Source: Hypomyces perniciosus
Taxonomy: Eukaryota; Ascomycota; Sordariomycetes; Hypocreales; Hypocreaceae
NCBI GenBank assembly: GCA_008477525.1
Contig: SPDT01000010.1
Location: 1,426,001 to 1,490,000, forward strand
DNA: 64,000 nt
Reading direction: 5' to 3'
A program made the translations under genes and the position numbers. Under the pieces are notes generated by a model that saw only the letters and a program-made list of their open reading frames with translations, was not told the DNA's origin and ran no database searches. Shown here piece by piece: positions 22,265 through 32,717 of the stretch (positions are counted from its first letter, which is position 1; each line of letters opens with the position of its first letter).

Positions 22265-25200
22265 ATGGCATCCCCCAAGGTGGGATATGGTTTGCCCGCC
22301 AGGCCTTCTGATGGGTTTCGAAGACGGACCGATGATGCAAAGGCAACGACCGGTCTTCCTAGGCCCATAACTCGGACTGCTGAGAAGGAATCAGAGCCAT
22401 CGAGGTCTGCAAAACAGGTCCCATCTCAATCCAGGTTACCTAGCCGGGTCCCTCTCCCCCCCTCAACACGACGACCTTCCATTTCCCAACCTATATCACA
22501 ACCCACGTTAAAGCCCGTTCCCGATCGTCAATCCAAGTCATGGGGTTCGACGACAAGTTCCTCGAGCTACTCAAAGTCTCACTCGCAAACCGAGTCAGGC
22601 TCCTCATCCTCAAGTCGATCCTACGATGGCAGCTCCAGATCTGGACAACATGTCCTGCGGAGGAAGAAGTCATCACTCTCCCAGGACACCGGAGGTCCAC
22701 GCAATGACCATTCAAACATGAACTCACCTCCCAGGCACCAATCGCGAGGGATGGTAGATTCGGCTTTGGGTATTCAGTATGACAGAGAGATGACCGAAAG
22801 CCCCTTTGAGATTCAGCTGGAAGAGTCGGTGGACACGCACAAGCTGGCAACGCAGTCCCCAATTATCTACCCTGAACTTGATCGCTATCGACACTTTGAA
22901 CGACCGCAGAACGTGGTCAACAGACAATACATCGATGTTCCCTATCGATTGGCTACCCATGACCTTCCGCCCCCTACCCCAGGGAGTCTGTTCTCAGCGA
23001 ACAGTAGTCAGGTTAGCGCCCTCAGTGGTAGCCCTTCAACTAAATTCTTCGAGTCGCCAGGGCCAGGGCCATATAGCCGTGACACAACTCCGACTTCGAT
23101 ATCATCACAATCTCCTGGTCTCATTGCTCCGAGTCGAGTCTTGCCTCTCGGCAAGACTCGCTATCACAGCCCCTCTTTCACTCGACCACCCGTCACCCGA
23201 AGAAGGACTGGCAGCATATCGAATGAGATGGACTTGATAAGTGTCGACCCTCATGGTCTTGCTGCTGTCAGGGAGTCTTTGGTCTCCTCATCCTCAAGCT
23301 CCACAGTAAAGGACGGTGACCGAAATTCGAAAAAGGGGAGAAAGACTGGAAAGGCTCTGGCGCCCCTGCCTCCAAGCCCACCTCCGCGAAAGTCATCTCA
23401 AAAGTTCTATAAAAGCGAAAGCGACAAAGAGTCATCCCCGAAGGAAAAGCACAAGGCAGAAAAACAAGAGACGTCTGTGGGCTTATTGCAACCCAAATCT
23501 TCTGCTCGACTTCAACCTCTGCAATTGTCACCAGCGACAGTTACACGGCCAAGCCGGCCGAGTCGAGATGGAACACCAGATCTCAAATCTCAGCTCTTTA
23601 ACCCCATTCCAATCATCCAGAGCAATCTGGTGCCGAGGCCCACTTCCACTGAAAGACGGGGTAGTGAGTCTGCGATTCAGAGCTCCCTCAAGATCCCTGC
23701 TTCTCAGTTGAATCCACCCAACAAGAGTGCATCAACGTCTCATATTCCACTCGATGAAGTAGCAATACACATAGACGAGTTTATAGACACGAAGAAACCT
23801 GGAGCTGCTAATCCGCCACGACCGTCTGCTACCCCGAGCCCCAACATTAGCTCGTCTTCAAGCAGCCGATTTCCATTTTTTGGACGCAAAAAGACAGCGC
23901 CCGAAAGCAATCCGGATGATAAAAATAAAAGAAAGTTGACTCGCAAGGGGCCAGCAGCTGGGACAGGTCATGAAGGTTATGGTCGGATTGGTGCAACGCG
24001 GCGACGAAGCGGAAGTTTCGCGAATACTGCACGCACTTTTGCCGAAACCAAACTATCCCAAGAGAGTCTCATCGGTGGCGACACTTTCTTGGCTGATCGT
24101 ATGAACCCTGTGATCATTGCTGGGGGTGAGGTCATTGAGAACCGAAATGGTAGCTCAGAGCTCAACAGGTCGGAGAGCAATCAAAGTCTACCCTACTCTG
24201 GTCGCCCCAGCACGGATTCTAATTCGGCAATGCCAGCCGCTTCTAGAAACGGCCCAAGCATGACTTTGTGGCCATCAATAATCCCTCGTGGACTAAACAC
24301 TGCACCGGCTTCTCGACGGCCCTCTGATAGCAGCGACTCGAGCGGTGCTGCCATGAAGTCAACTATTGCATTCAGACGGTCGGTTCAACGTCTGAGAACA
24401 TCCCCAGACAACCCTCTTCGGTTACCTCAACCGATTAATACCAGTGGAATCACTCCATCGCCAATGACAAGCTTCGACATGAGCATCATGTCCGATGAAT
24501 CATCCCTCCCTGACTTGCAGCCACGGACCTCACACGAATCGAGCAATCCCCAGTCAACGCTTCAGAAGCTAAAGAAAAGGGCTCGATCTCCTCGAAGATG
24601 GAACATATTCGGTCGATCACAGAGTCAACCCAAACTCGAGAAGAAGAATGAGGAAGTCGCAGTGACAGTAAAACCTGTCGAGAAGAAGCCCTTGGCCTTC
24701 TATGCAATAATGGGCTCTCCTGAACAGGACGACGAGCCTATAGACGTTCGGGAGGTTTTACGAGATGCTGATGTTTACAATAATTCACGCAGTAAACTAA
24801 ACACTCCAGACTTGCATTCATTGGATTTTCGAACCCCTAATGCATCTCAAATTTCTCTCAGCGCCTCGCCACACCTTTCGCAACCTGGTCAACACCATGA
24901 AAACATGACTCCTGAGCCACCTGCTCCCCGAACAGAGATTCTAATACCTATGAGTGTCACCTTGAGTTCCGGCCGTCCCAGCCGACTAGCCCAGGTCGGA
25001 AGGATCCCGCAAGTTATTAGCAGCAACCGTCAACGAAATGCCTCTCCTCTCAGCTTCTCGAGGCCTTTTGGAGCCGAGTTACAGCCTCTTGGTCGTGCAC
25101 CAGTTCTGTATGACCTTAACTCTACTGCCGGTGTTCCTAATAATGCAACTATGCCAGTAATACCTATCCCTGACCTTGGCAGAGATGGTTCGGCAACCGA

Positions 25201-26755
25201 CTGCGGGACTGAGTTCTCTTTCTACGGCGAATCGGTTTCACATTTAACTCCTGAACCTCCAGCTGCGAAAGAGTTCCTCGCTTTCTCCCCACGAAAGAAT
25301 TCGGATTGCACGACTGATACAAGCTCAAGTGGATCTGGAATGTATAACTATGCTGAGGCAACGGCCGTCGTCCCCAAACCGGGTGATCCGCTTGCGGAGG
25401 ACGAAGTTTGGGACGAGTACAATGACCTTCTAGGAGATGATCATGCCAAAGGACCTCAGTCAGCTACATCCTCCAAAGGAATTCCATTTCACCTCGAAAC
25501 CTACCAGAACAAACTGGCTAGAGGGAAGCCCTTGGAGTCACCGACGTTTGTTATGGACAGTCGCAAGATGTCAACGCTCTCCGAGGCACCGACAACGTCA
25601 ACCACCTTTAGTGCCGGCATGACTGAGAGAATACGAGCAGCATTTCAACCACACCCCAGTCCGACAGTGCCATTACCAGCACCGGATACCTCACAGCATA
25701 ATAACAAACATGATTCTGCAACACAGAGCATTTCGGAGACACGCCTTAGTACGACGTCCCACACATCAAGACAGTCAGGCTCCTCAAGTTCTTCCGGAGA
25801 GTGGTCGCCTTTGGCACAAGTGAACCTCCGCGTTGGATCTATGACCGTCAGCAAGTGGCTTACATTTGGTCATGTCTTGTTCAGCGATATTCGGCATGAG
25901 TTGATTCGTGACAGGGATTCACTCAAACGTCCTTCAATCCTTGTTGTGGACGGCCTCGGCAATGACGACTGGTCGTTTTATGCCGCAGAGACATACCCAG
26001 CCGCTAATTTCTTCAACTTGTCACCGCGAGCACCATTACCGACTGATTTGCAGAGCTCACCGTCTGGTTATCCTCTTAGCCCACCGAACCATCATCAGAT
26101 ACAGTACTTTTCCCATCTGGATAAGTTCCCGTTTGCACCACAGAGTTTTTCTTGTGTTGTATACCGGTTTCCTGTCGCTGCCCCAGAATCGCATTATCGG
26201 AATATTCTTTCTGAAGCTCGCCGTGTCCTTAAACCCGATGGGTATATCGAAATGTCTATTCTTGATGTGGACCTCAACAATATGGGCAATCGGGGACGAC
26301 GGAATGTTCGCCATCTGAAGGAGCGCATCCATGAAAAGACACCAGAGACCAATTTGGCCTCCACTGCGGATCTCATGGTTCGTCTACTGGGTAGGGGTGG
26401 TTTTACCAAGATCAAGGCAGCTCGTGTCGGCGTCCCTGTCGCGAGCTCAATCAGTGATAGCACTCAAGGCAAAAACCCGACTGACAAGAAAAAGAAGGCC
26501 AAAGATCAGCCCAGCTTGGCGGAAATGATGAGAGACCAAAGTCCTACGGCGGATGAGGGCATTACCAGTATGGTTGCCCGGGTTGGTCGTTGGTGGTATT
26601 CACGCTGCTATGAGAACGCGGCTGGTACATCAACTGGAAAGAAGAAGAGCATTTGGAATGACAAGGCTCTGCTTCAGGAGTGCGAGGAACTCGGCACCAG
26701 TCTAAAGTTGATGGTCTGCTGTGCTCGTGCGCCGGAACGAGTCAACAGTGTATAG
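22265..26755 (+). CDS. large disordered protein with C-terminal methyltransferase-like domain
   Basis: A single uninterrupted frame encodes 1496 aa starting MASPKVGYGL. Residues 1 to about 1185 are low-complexity: Ser/Pro/Arg-rich, with many potential phosphorylation motifs (RRxS). Within this part sits a conserved-looking island, FFGRKKT then RKGPAAGTGHEGYGR (about 540-575), which I recall in other fungal proteins of this kind. Residues about 1190-1490 resemble a class I SAM-dependent methyltransferase. RPSILVVDGLGNDDWSF stands where motif I would be but lacks the usual GxGxG. FAPQSFSCVVYRF and EARRVLKPDGYIEM match the post-motif region, and the last strand is SLKLMVCCARAP. The degenerate motif I makes catalytic activity uncertain. 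Substrate and location are unknown. Confidence 0.85.
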   Translation: MASPKVGYGLPARPSDGFRRRTDDAKATTGLPRPITRTAEKESEPSRSAKQVPSQSRLPSRVPLPPSTRRPSISQPISQPTLKPVPDRQSKSWGSTTSSSSYSKSHSQTESGSSSSSRSYDGSSRSGQHVLRRKKSSLSQDTGGPRNDHSNMNSPPRHQSRGMVDSALGIQYDREMTESPFEIQLEESVDTHKLATQSPIIYPELDRYRHFERPQNVVNRQYIDVPYRLATHDLPPPTPGSLFSANSSQVSALSGSPSTKFFESPGPGPYSRDTTPTSISSQSPGLIAPSRVLPLGKTRYHSPSFTRPPVTRRRTGSISNEMDLISVDPHGLAAVRESLVSSSSSSTVKDGDRNSKKGRKTGKALAPLPPSPPPRKSSQKFYKSESDKESSPKEKHKAEKQETSVGLLQPKSSARLQPLQLSPATVTRPSRPSRDGTPDLKSQLFNPIPIIQSNLVPRPTSTERRGSESAIQSSLKIPASQLNPPNKSASTSHIPLDEVAIHIDEFIDTKKPGAANPPRPSATPSPNISSSSSSRFPFFGRKKTAPESNPDDKNKRKLTRKGPAAGTGHEGYGRIGATRRRSGSFANTARTFAETKLSQESLIGGDTFLADRMNPVIIAGGEVIENRNGSSELNRSESNQSLPYSGRPSTDSNSAMPAASRNGPSMTLWPSIIPRGLNTAPASRRPSDSSDSSGAAMKSTIAFRRSVQRLRTSPDNPLRLPQPINTSGITPSPMTSFDMSIMSDESSLPDLQPRTSHESSNPQSTLQKLKKRARSPRRWNIFGRSQSQPKLEKKNEEVAVTVKPVEKKPLAFYAIMGSPEQDDEPIDVREVLRDADVYNNSRSKLNTPDLHSLDFRTPNASQISLSASPHLSQPGQHHENMTPEPPAPRTEILIPMSVTLSSGRPSRLAQVGRIPQVISSNRQRNASPLSFSRPFGAELQPLGRAPVLYDLNSTAGVPNNATMPVIPIPDLGRDGSATDCGTEFSFYGESVSHLTPEPPAAKEFLAFSPRKNSDCTTDTSSSGSGMYNYAEATAVVPKPGDPLAEDEVWDEYNDLLGDDHAKGPQSATSSKGIPFHLETYQNKLARGKPLESPTFVMDSRKMSTLSEAPTTSTTFSAGMTERIRAAFQPHPSPTVPLPAPDTSQHNNKHDSATQSISETRLSTTSHTSRQSGSSSSSGEWSPLAQVNLRVGSMTVSKWLTFGHVLFSDIRHELIRDRDSLKRPSILVVDGLGNDDWSFYAAETYPAANFFNLSPRAPLPTDLQSSPSGYPLSPPNHHQIQYFSHLDKFPFAPQSFSCVVYRFPVAAPESHYRNILSEARRVLKPDGYIEMSILDVDLNNMGNRGRRNVRHLKERIHEKTPETNLASTADLMVRLLGRGGFTKIKAARVGVPVASSISDSTQGKNPTDKKKKAKDQPSLAEMMRDQSPTADEGITSMVARVGRWWYSRCYENAAGTSTGKKKSIWNDKALLQECEELGTSLKLMVCCARAPERVNSV

Positions 26756-27674
26756 GTTTACATCTCGCACTCAACGGGTCTCTCCCACTCGATTTTTTAT
26801 TTTCATTATTTTTCTTTTCTTCCTCTTGGCATAAGGAAGCATCGGTAACCGGAAAAATGGTTCAAGACTGATATAAGGCGCAAGCCTAATACCACCGCGA
26901 CTGCGCGTTTACAACTACAGTCTATTAGTCTCTCTTCTTTATTTTGACAAGGACCTGGGGATGGGATCCTTTCTCATTTCTCTCACCTCTTTTACCTGTT
27001 GACGCTCTACTTGGTAGTAGTATGGGATAGGGGAGGTAGCATACAACATACATACACGGACGCCAAGAGCTCACGCTCAGCGAGATCCGGCGATTTTCCT
27101 CTCTCAATTTTGCATCCTTGGCTTTTTGTTTGATGCGTTTATGATCTTTTTGGTCTTTTACTTTCTATTTTTTTTTGCCGCGGGCCGGAGGGACCAGTCA
27201 CTGGATGAGTTGGTATTTTCGACATAGTATGGGGCTATTTTTTGGGGGGCAGTTGGAATCTGGGGTGAAAAGTTAATGGATACTTTGGCTATCATCTCTC
27301 CTCCAAGGGAGAGTGAGTGGGCAGAGTGCATTGGGGATGCCGGAATAATTTTTTGGACACAAACAAAAGGGATGATGAATCGATATGATGATGATGATGG
27401 ATGTTGGCCTTGAAACATATATATTGTGGCGTTGATTGTTGTATATAGAGATACCCATAATCATTGGATTTGGATAGTGAGAGCGAGTATGTAGCAAGCA
27501 AGCGAGTATCTTTTTGGCTGTTTCATTTGGTACTTTTCATTTCATGGTTGGTGTGATTCTACATGGTGTGTAAATGGTATACATATGCCCCCCCCCTTTA
27601 ATCCTGCGTAGGGGCTATATATCATGTTATCTTGTATCGGCAGACGCTCCTTGTGGTACTTCACTTTGAAGAGC
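26756..27674. other. convergent intergenic region
   Basis: 3' UTRs of two converging genes. It contains a GATGAT run near 27387-27402 and a C-run at 27587-27596. No gene was recognised. Confidence 0.5.
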
Positions 27675-29048
27675 TCAGTCCTGAGGGTCTGCCTCTTCAC
27701 TGGTCTCCTGAACTGGGTCTTCAGAAACAGGCCAACGGCGCAATACAGCCACGAAACCACCACCGGCAACACGCTCACCAACCTTGGGCCGCATCACCTG
27801 TACCGGCTTACCATCCCCGGTCTCGCCCTGTTGTGCTCTAGGCACAACGGTTTTTACATCCCAGTTTCTCCCGCCAGCGCTATCATGAACACCGCCCTCG
27901 CTTGTGGTAGTGGAGTGCAGCTCGATTACCTTCTCCAAGCGGAGGGGTTGGTGTGTCTCAGTGGACCAGGCTTGGAAATCGGCGATTTGGCTGATGGATG
28001 GATTAAAGACGATGAGTAGGCCGTTGGGGTGTAGTGCGTGGACTACGTGCTCTGCATTTTCGTGCGCGGAGGGGAGGTCAAGGATGGCGCGGGAAAGGAA
28101 GGGTTTCCCGTCAGATTGCGTGAGTCTTTGGGATAAGTACTCGTTCACGGAGCCGGCGTGGAAGTCGATGGAGGGCAGGTACTGCGCGCGGCGGAAGTTG
28201 CGGACGAGCTTGTAAGCTGCGCAGGCGTGTTTCGTGTTGCGGTCTAGGGTGTGTAGGACGGCGCGGCGGGAGGAGGCGTAGGCGTCGAGGGCGAATTGCT
28301 CGTCTGGTAGGATGTCGAGGCAAGCGGCGGAGGTGGAGACGTCGTAGTGGGACTTGAAGCGTGCGGAGCAGAGGAGATGTCGTAGGGAGGAGGGGAGCGG
28401 AGGGTTGGCGGCGTGGATGGCGCGGGCGATGTGGATGGTGAGGCTGCCCATGCCGGTGCCTGCTTCGAAGATTTCGAAAGGGGGGGATTGGATGTCATCG
28501 TCGTTGTCTTCTTCGCCTGGGCGGGAGGGGTTGAGATCGAGGAGCGAGACGATGGTGTTGGCATCCTGGGGATAGATCTATGCTCAGAGATAGCGCAATG
28601 GTTTAGCAACCCGGCCGGCCCGTCACAGGCTTTTGGTTTGTCTCATACTGGAGTGGCAAGTCGTTCGCTGTTGACGATGTAGCCGGCGAGGGTAGGTTCA
28701 TGAACGACAACCGAGTTTCCAGCGCTATCGCGAACGATGTCGAGGATCTGTCGGCCGATGAGGTCTTCGCTGGGAATAAAGGTCCCGTATGATAGTTTCA
28801 CGCGAGAGCCGGGGCGAAGCGGCGCGGTGAGGTGCCATTTTGCGTGCTTGGTGCCATGTTGGCGTAGGAAAAGAACGTCGTGCTCTACTCCGTACCAAGA
28901 TGTTTGTTAGCTTGGGGTCAGTCAGTCGCGGGTTGGTTGGTGAAGCTGTACCTTTGACCAAACGGCTGCAAGAGTATAGCCGGAGCTGGGAAATGTGATT
29001 TCGTGATTCGCGGACACACCGAAGGCCCAATTGGCCACACAGCGACAT
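27675..29048 (-). CDS. mitochondrial tRNA (adenine-N1)-methyltransferase, TRM61/TRMT61B-like
   Basis: Three exons on the minus strand (28952-29048, 28649-28884, 27675-28577) give 411 aa. Introns are 67 and 71 bp; intron 1 has a GCTAAC branch site. The first 35 residues are Arg/Ser-rich with only one or two acidic residues (CVRESRNHISQLRLYSCSR), a plausible mitochondrial presequence. The N-terminal beta domain of the TRM61 family follows: PGSRVKLSYGTFIPSEDLIG, then EPTLAGYIVNSERLATPIYP. Next comes PQDANTIVSLLDL and methyltransferase motif I, EAGTGMGSLTIHIA (about residues 148-161). SRAILDLPS is the motif IV region. These enzymes methylate N1 of adenosine in tRNA. The targeting signal and the form of the N-terminal domain favour the mitochondrial (TRMT61B) type over the cytosolic Trm61/Trm6 complex; that choice is inference. 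Confidence 0.85.
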
Positions 29049-29963
29049 GTCGTGAAGTTTGGGCGTTTGAAAAGGTGGTGTTGGAGATGTAGATTTGCGC
29101 CGGGGATACTTCGGAGAAGTTCACCAAAGAAGACCTGCGACTTGTGAGATCAGGCGTTAGTTAGCCTTCGTACGTCTCAAAAATGGATTCGCGACCTGGG
29201 AGATGCAAGAATTGGATTGCTTGAAATGGCAGTTTTCATTCACTAGGTATCTTAGTAATCTTGATGGTGGCCTCACTGGCAAAAGGCAAAAGACAAAAAG
29301 AAGTCGGTGTTGATCACGCCTTCTGAAAACGAGTTTGTTTGTTCCTGCCTTCTCAACTCCAGCCTGCTGCTCTATCTCAGAAGCAGGAAATGCCCTTCAA
29401 TCAAAGAATTTTCTCCTCAAACACCACCAACTCCAGATCCGTTTTTTTGTTAAAACAGACATCTGTCTCATCGTTATATCCCGCCATATTCGCCTCCCAA
29501 TGCCGCTTTGTGCCATCATGGCGTCTGCTCATGTCGTTTCGACCCCCGGAAATGCGAGGACCGCACACTAATAATAATATACACGGATATATTTCTCCAA
29601 AGTTCCCGAATCCCTGTTTCCTCGCGGTCTTATCGAAGACCCAAAACGCCGACCCATGTTGCAGCAACCAAGGACAACCGGGGAAATAAATGACCCAAAA
29701 AAAGAATAGATAACCAGAAAGAGGACCAAGTCTCAGCTGCCCAAACTCCAGGCTCTGTGTGGGGGTGATGGAGAAGATATAAAGGAAATCGTCGCTGTGG
29801 GTGCTGCAAATATTCTTCATGCCAGATGCCGTCTCTCGCTTTCGATACAAATTCCGCCGTCCATTCATATCCATCAAAGCGCGCTGCCAACGCTCTTCCG
29901 TCCCGGTATAACAATCGTGGGGGTGAGGGAGGGACAAGAAATTACAACACTCAGACAACTCTG
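29049..29963. other. intergenic region between two minus-strand genes
   Basis: This is the promoter of the tRNA methyltransferase gene and the 3' UTR of the Clr5 gene. An overlapping minus-strand frame (29401-30018) has no domain and looks like a chance extension. Confidence 0.45.
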
Positions 29964-32583
29964 CTAGATGAAGCTCCAAGATCTGTTCGGGGCCCCTTGT
30001 TGGAGAGCCGTCGCCCACACATCCTGAGGCAAGGGGGCATGCTCAGCCGTGTGGAAGTCCTCTTCAAAATATGGGTGAATCCTGACCCCGACGTGTTCCT
30101 CCAGAATGGCCACCCCTGAATCATACCTCCTTCGGCATCTCTTCGTCCACGGATCTACTTTGACCAGGCTATGGTAGCAATAGCAATTCGGCCGCGGATC
30201 GCGCATTGCGTGCATCACACCAATTCCCCGAAGCAAACGCCACAAGTCTACCGCCGCTTGTTTGGTGGCTTCTGAGTGTGGGGACACTGTGTATAGCATC
30301 TGTAAGATCGCATATCGGAGTGTTACAACGTCAGCACTGTTGGCACCATGCCGTTGTTCAAGCTGCCGTTGCAGAACACACAGCTCAAGAACAAGTTTTT
30401 CGAGTCTCTCGACGTTTACTTGGTTATAAAACAAGCCAAGGTCAATCCATGTTCGAGCCACATACGGGTGGCGACGCCCATAAATGGCCTCGAGTTCCTC
30501 CGCAATTGCAGAGATACTGCTCCACAACAACTCTGAAAGCGTCTTGGCCCCATGTTTCTGCTGAACTTCATATAGACAGCTGAAAATCTGTCGAAGAGGA
30601 TGTGTCCGTTCCAAGTTGGTCGTCGAATATGCTGCCAAATATTTGCACAGTGCCGTCATCATCCCCGGATCTCGATTGATCATGCCTAATATCAACTCCA
30701 TGATACCTTGAGGCGAAATTTTTTTCAGGTCCAACTCGAGTTGCTTGAAAGCTCTCATGAGGTAGTGACCCCCTTGATCGGCGTCGTGCGCTTCGAAATA
30801 GAAGTTGGCTTCCAACAAAAGCTCGCTGGATCCCGCCCCCCAAACCATAATCGATGCCCAACTGACCTGGGTTTCGGTTTCCACCTCAAATTGCCGACAA
30901 TGAAGGAACGCTTTTCGCATGTTTCCAACCACGAGTTCCTGTGCTCGGACCAGATCGGGCGATTTGAGTGCTGGAGGAGGCGTCGGTGTTCGGCAGCGTA
31001 CATGGGCTGGCAGGTCAGCAGGCAACTCAAAGTCGATCAAGTCATACTCCGTCACGCCTTTTCGCTTCAAGTAGGTGCCCAGGTTTACCACCCTTCCATT
31101 TCGAACAAACTCTGAAACCTTGCCCTCAGCGTCTCGTTGAAACTTCATTGACAAGAGCCGCTTCACTTCCTCCTCTGTATTATTCTTGACGAATCCCCAC
31201 TGAGAAAACCGCGTCTTATACATCTTCGGCCTGGGATTTGTCAGAAAAAACGTCAACAAATCACATGGACGCCAATGCTCACGTAGCCTGAAACCTGTAT
31301 TTGTCAAGCATGATGCTCATCACTTCCTTCAGCGGTCTCCTCTCCTCAAGATATAATGTTCGGATCGTAGATTTATGTTGCTCCCATGCCTCTGCAGGAA
31401 CCAGTTCCCGTGGGCGAGTGCCTGCATGGGCACGAAGCGAGTCCTATGAATTCATATCAGAAACCGTTTCGCGGCAGCCACTGGGGTGAGATGAGGGGGG
31501 CTTCATTACATGTTGAGGGGTGGATGAAGAGGCCTCTGATGGTAGAGGGGTCGGCAGAGGCGATGAGACAGGCGCAGGAGCAGGCACAGTAGCAGGGGTG
31601 GGAGCTGGTGTCGGTGGTTGTATTGGTATCGGTGCTGCGTGTGATACGAGGGGTTTCCGGGGTGGTTTAGCTGGGGCTTTCCCCTTGGCCTTCGCACTTG
31701 GATGGAATTCCAAGATAAACTGGTTATCGGCATTCATCACGGGTTTCGGCGTGGTTGGTACGGGTGGTGGTGGTCGAAAGTAGCTGCCCAAGTTGGTGTT
31801 GAGATTTGGGGTTGGGGGTGGTTCTAGCTTGATCGAAGTCGGAGGCCGCCATATTTCGAATCCCGGAGTCCCTGGAAGAGGCTGTGTTGGTTGTCTTGAT
31901 GTCGCCATCATCGGAGTGGGAGCCATCGGCGTGGATACCATGGGGCTATTCACACGATTGGAATTCATGAATCCATCCATACTTCCGAATGGAGAACAAG
32001 AGGAGCCCAGCCCCGGGCTATGCACGTGTTGAACATCATGAAAGCTGCCGAAGGGCATATTACCAGAACGGGGGACAATTGGGCTTGTAACTGGTGAATT
32101 GACACCCAGCGACCCATACTGAGAGTCGCTTGAGCTGGCCATGGGGCTGGTAACTCGGGCTGGATGGGCTACGGAATTGAGACTCCCAAACTGCGACGAC
32201 ATTGCTGGACTGGCGCCGAGATTGCCCGCTTGGTTGATGGGTCTGGGAGGAAGGGGAGGGACATAGCCTTTGTTCTCGAAATGCGCAACCAGACGGCCAA
32301 CTCCTCGACCTCCACCTTGAACAGGGTTCAAGGTGTTGAACTCCAAGTTGCCCGTGGGAGACATGGCGCATCCGTTGCCGTCATTGTGAAAGCCTGGGTC
32401 GATGTCGGGTGTCCAGTCCATATCGGACTGGGAGGCGAATGACCGTTCATGGGAAGGATCCGTTGGCGGGCACGCTGATGGATTGTTGAAGTCAAACCTG
32501 TTGACCCAGGTCTGGTTGACGAAACCGAATGAGTCGCCATCGTAGGTAGAAGCGCGAGGCTTGTCCGGTGGTTGATGGAACAT
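29964..32583 (-). CDS. Clr5-domain protein
   Basis: Three exons (31510-32583, 31283-31443, 29964-31230; introns 66 and 52 bp) give 833 aa from the ATG at 32583. The frame also continues upstream to a possible short first exon, with ATG at 32715-32717 and a splice to 32647, that would add a few residues; I cannot decide between the starts. Residues 1-360 are disordered and rich in Pro, Ser and Asn. Exons 2 and 3 together encode a Clr5 domain (about residues 375-430): EAWEQHKSTIRTLYLEERRP, then LKEVMSIML, then MYKTRFSQWGFVKN. Clr5 is a fungal helix-turn-helix-like domain usually found at the N-terminus; here it is internal. The C-terminal 350 residues are mainly helical and reminiscent of TPR-like repeats in other Clr5 proteins (for example RTWIDLGLFYNQVNVERLEK). 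The role is probably nuclear or regulatory; this is inference. Confidence 0.85.
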
Positions 32584-32717
32584 GTCGACGTGCCCACGCC
32601 GAGCAGACTGAGCAGAAGGGGCTCGGTCCGCTGGCCGTATGTCTGTCAATCAGTGACGGACTCGGGCGAGTCGTGAGCCTCGGCTGGAAATTCTCAATCA
32701 CCAGCACGAAGATTCAT

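Noticed and set aside
29401..30018. 205-codon minus-strand frame at the 3' end of the Clr5 gene
   Set aside because: It overlaps the Clr5 coding end in a different phase and has no recognisable domain.
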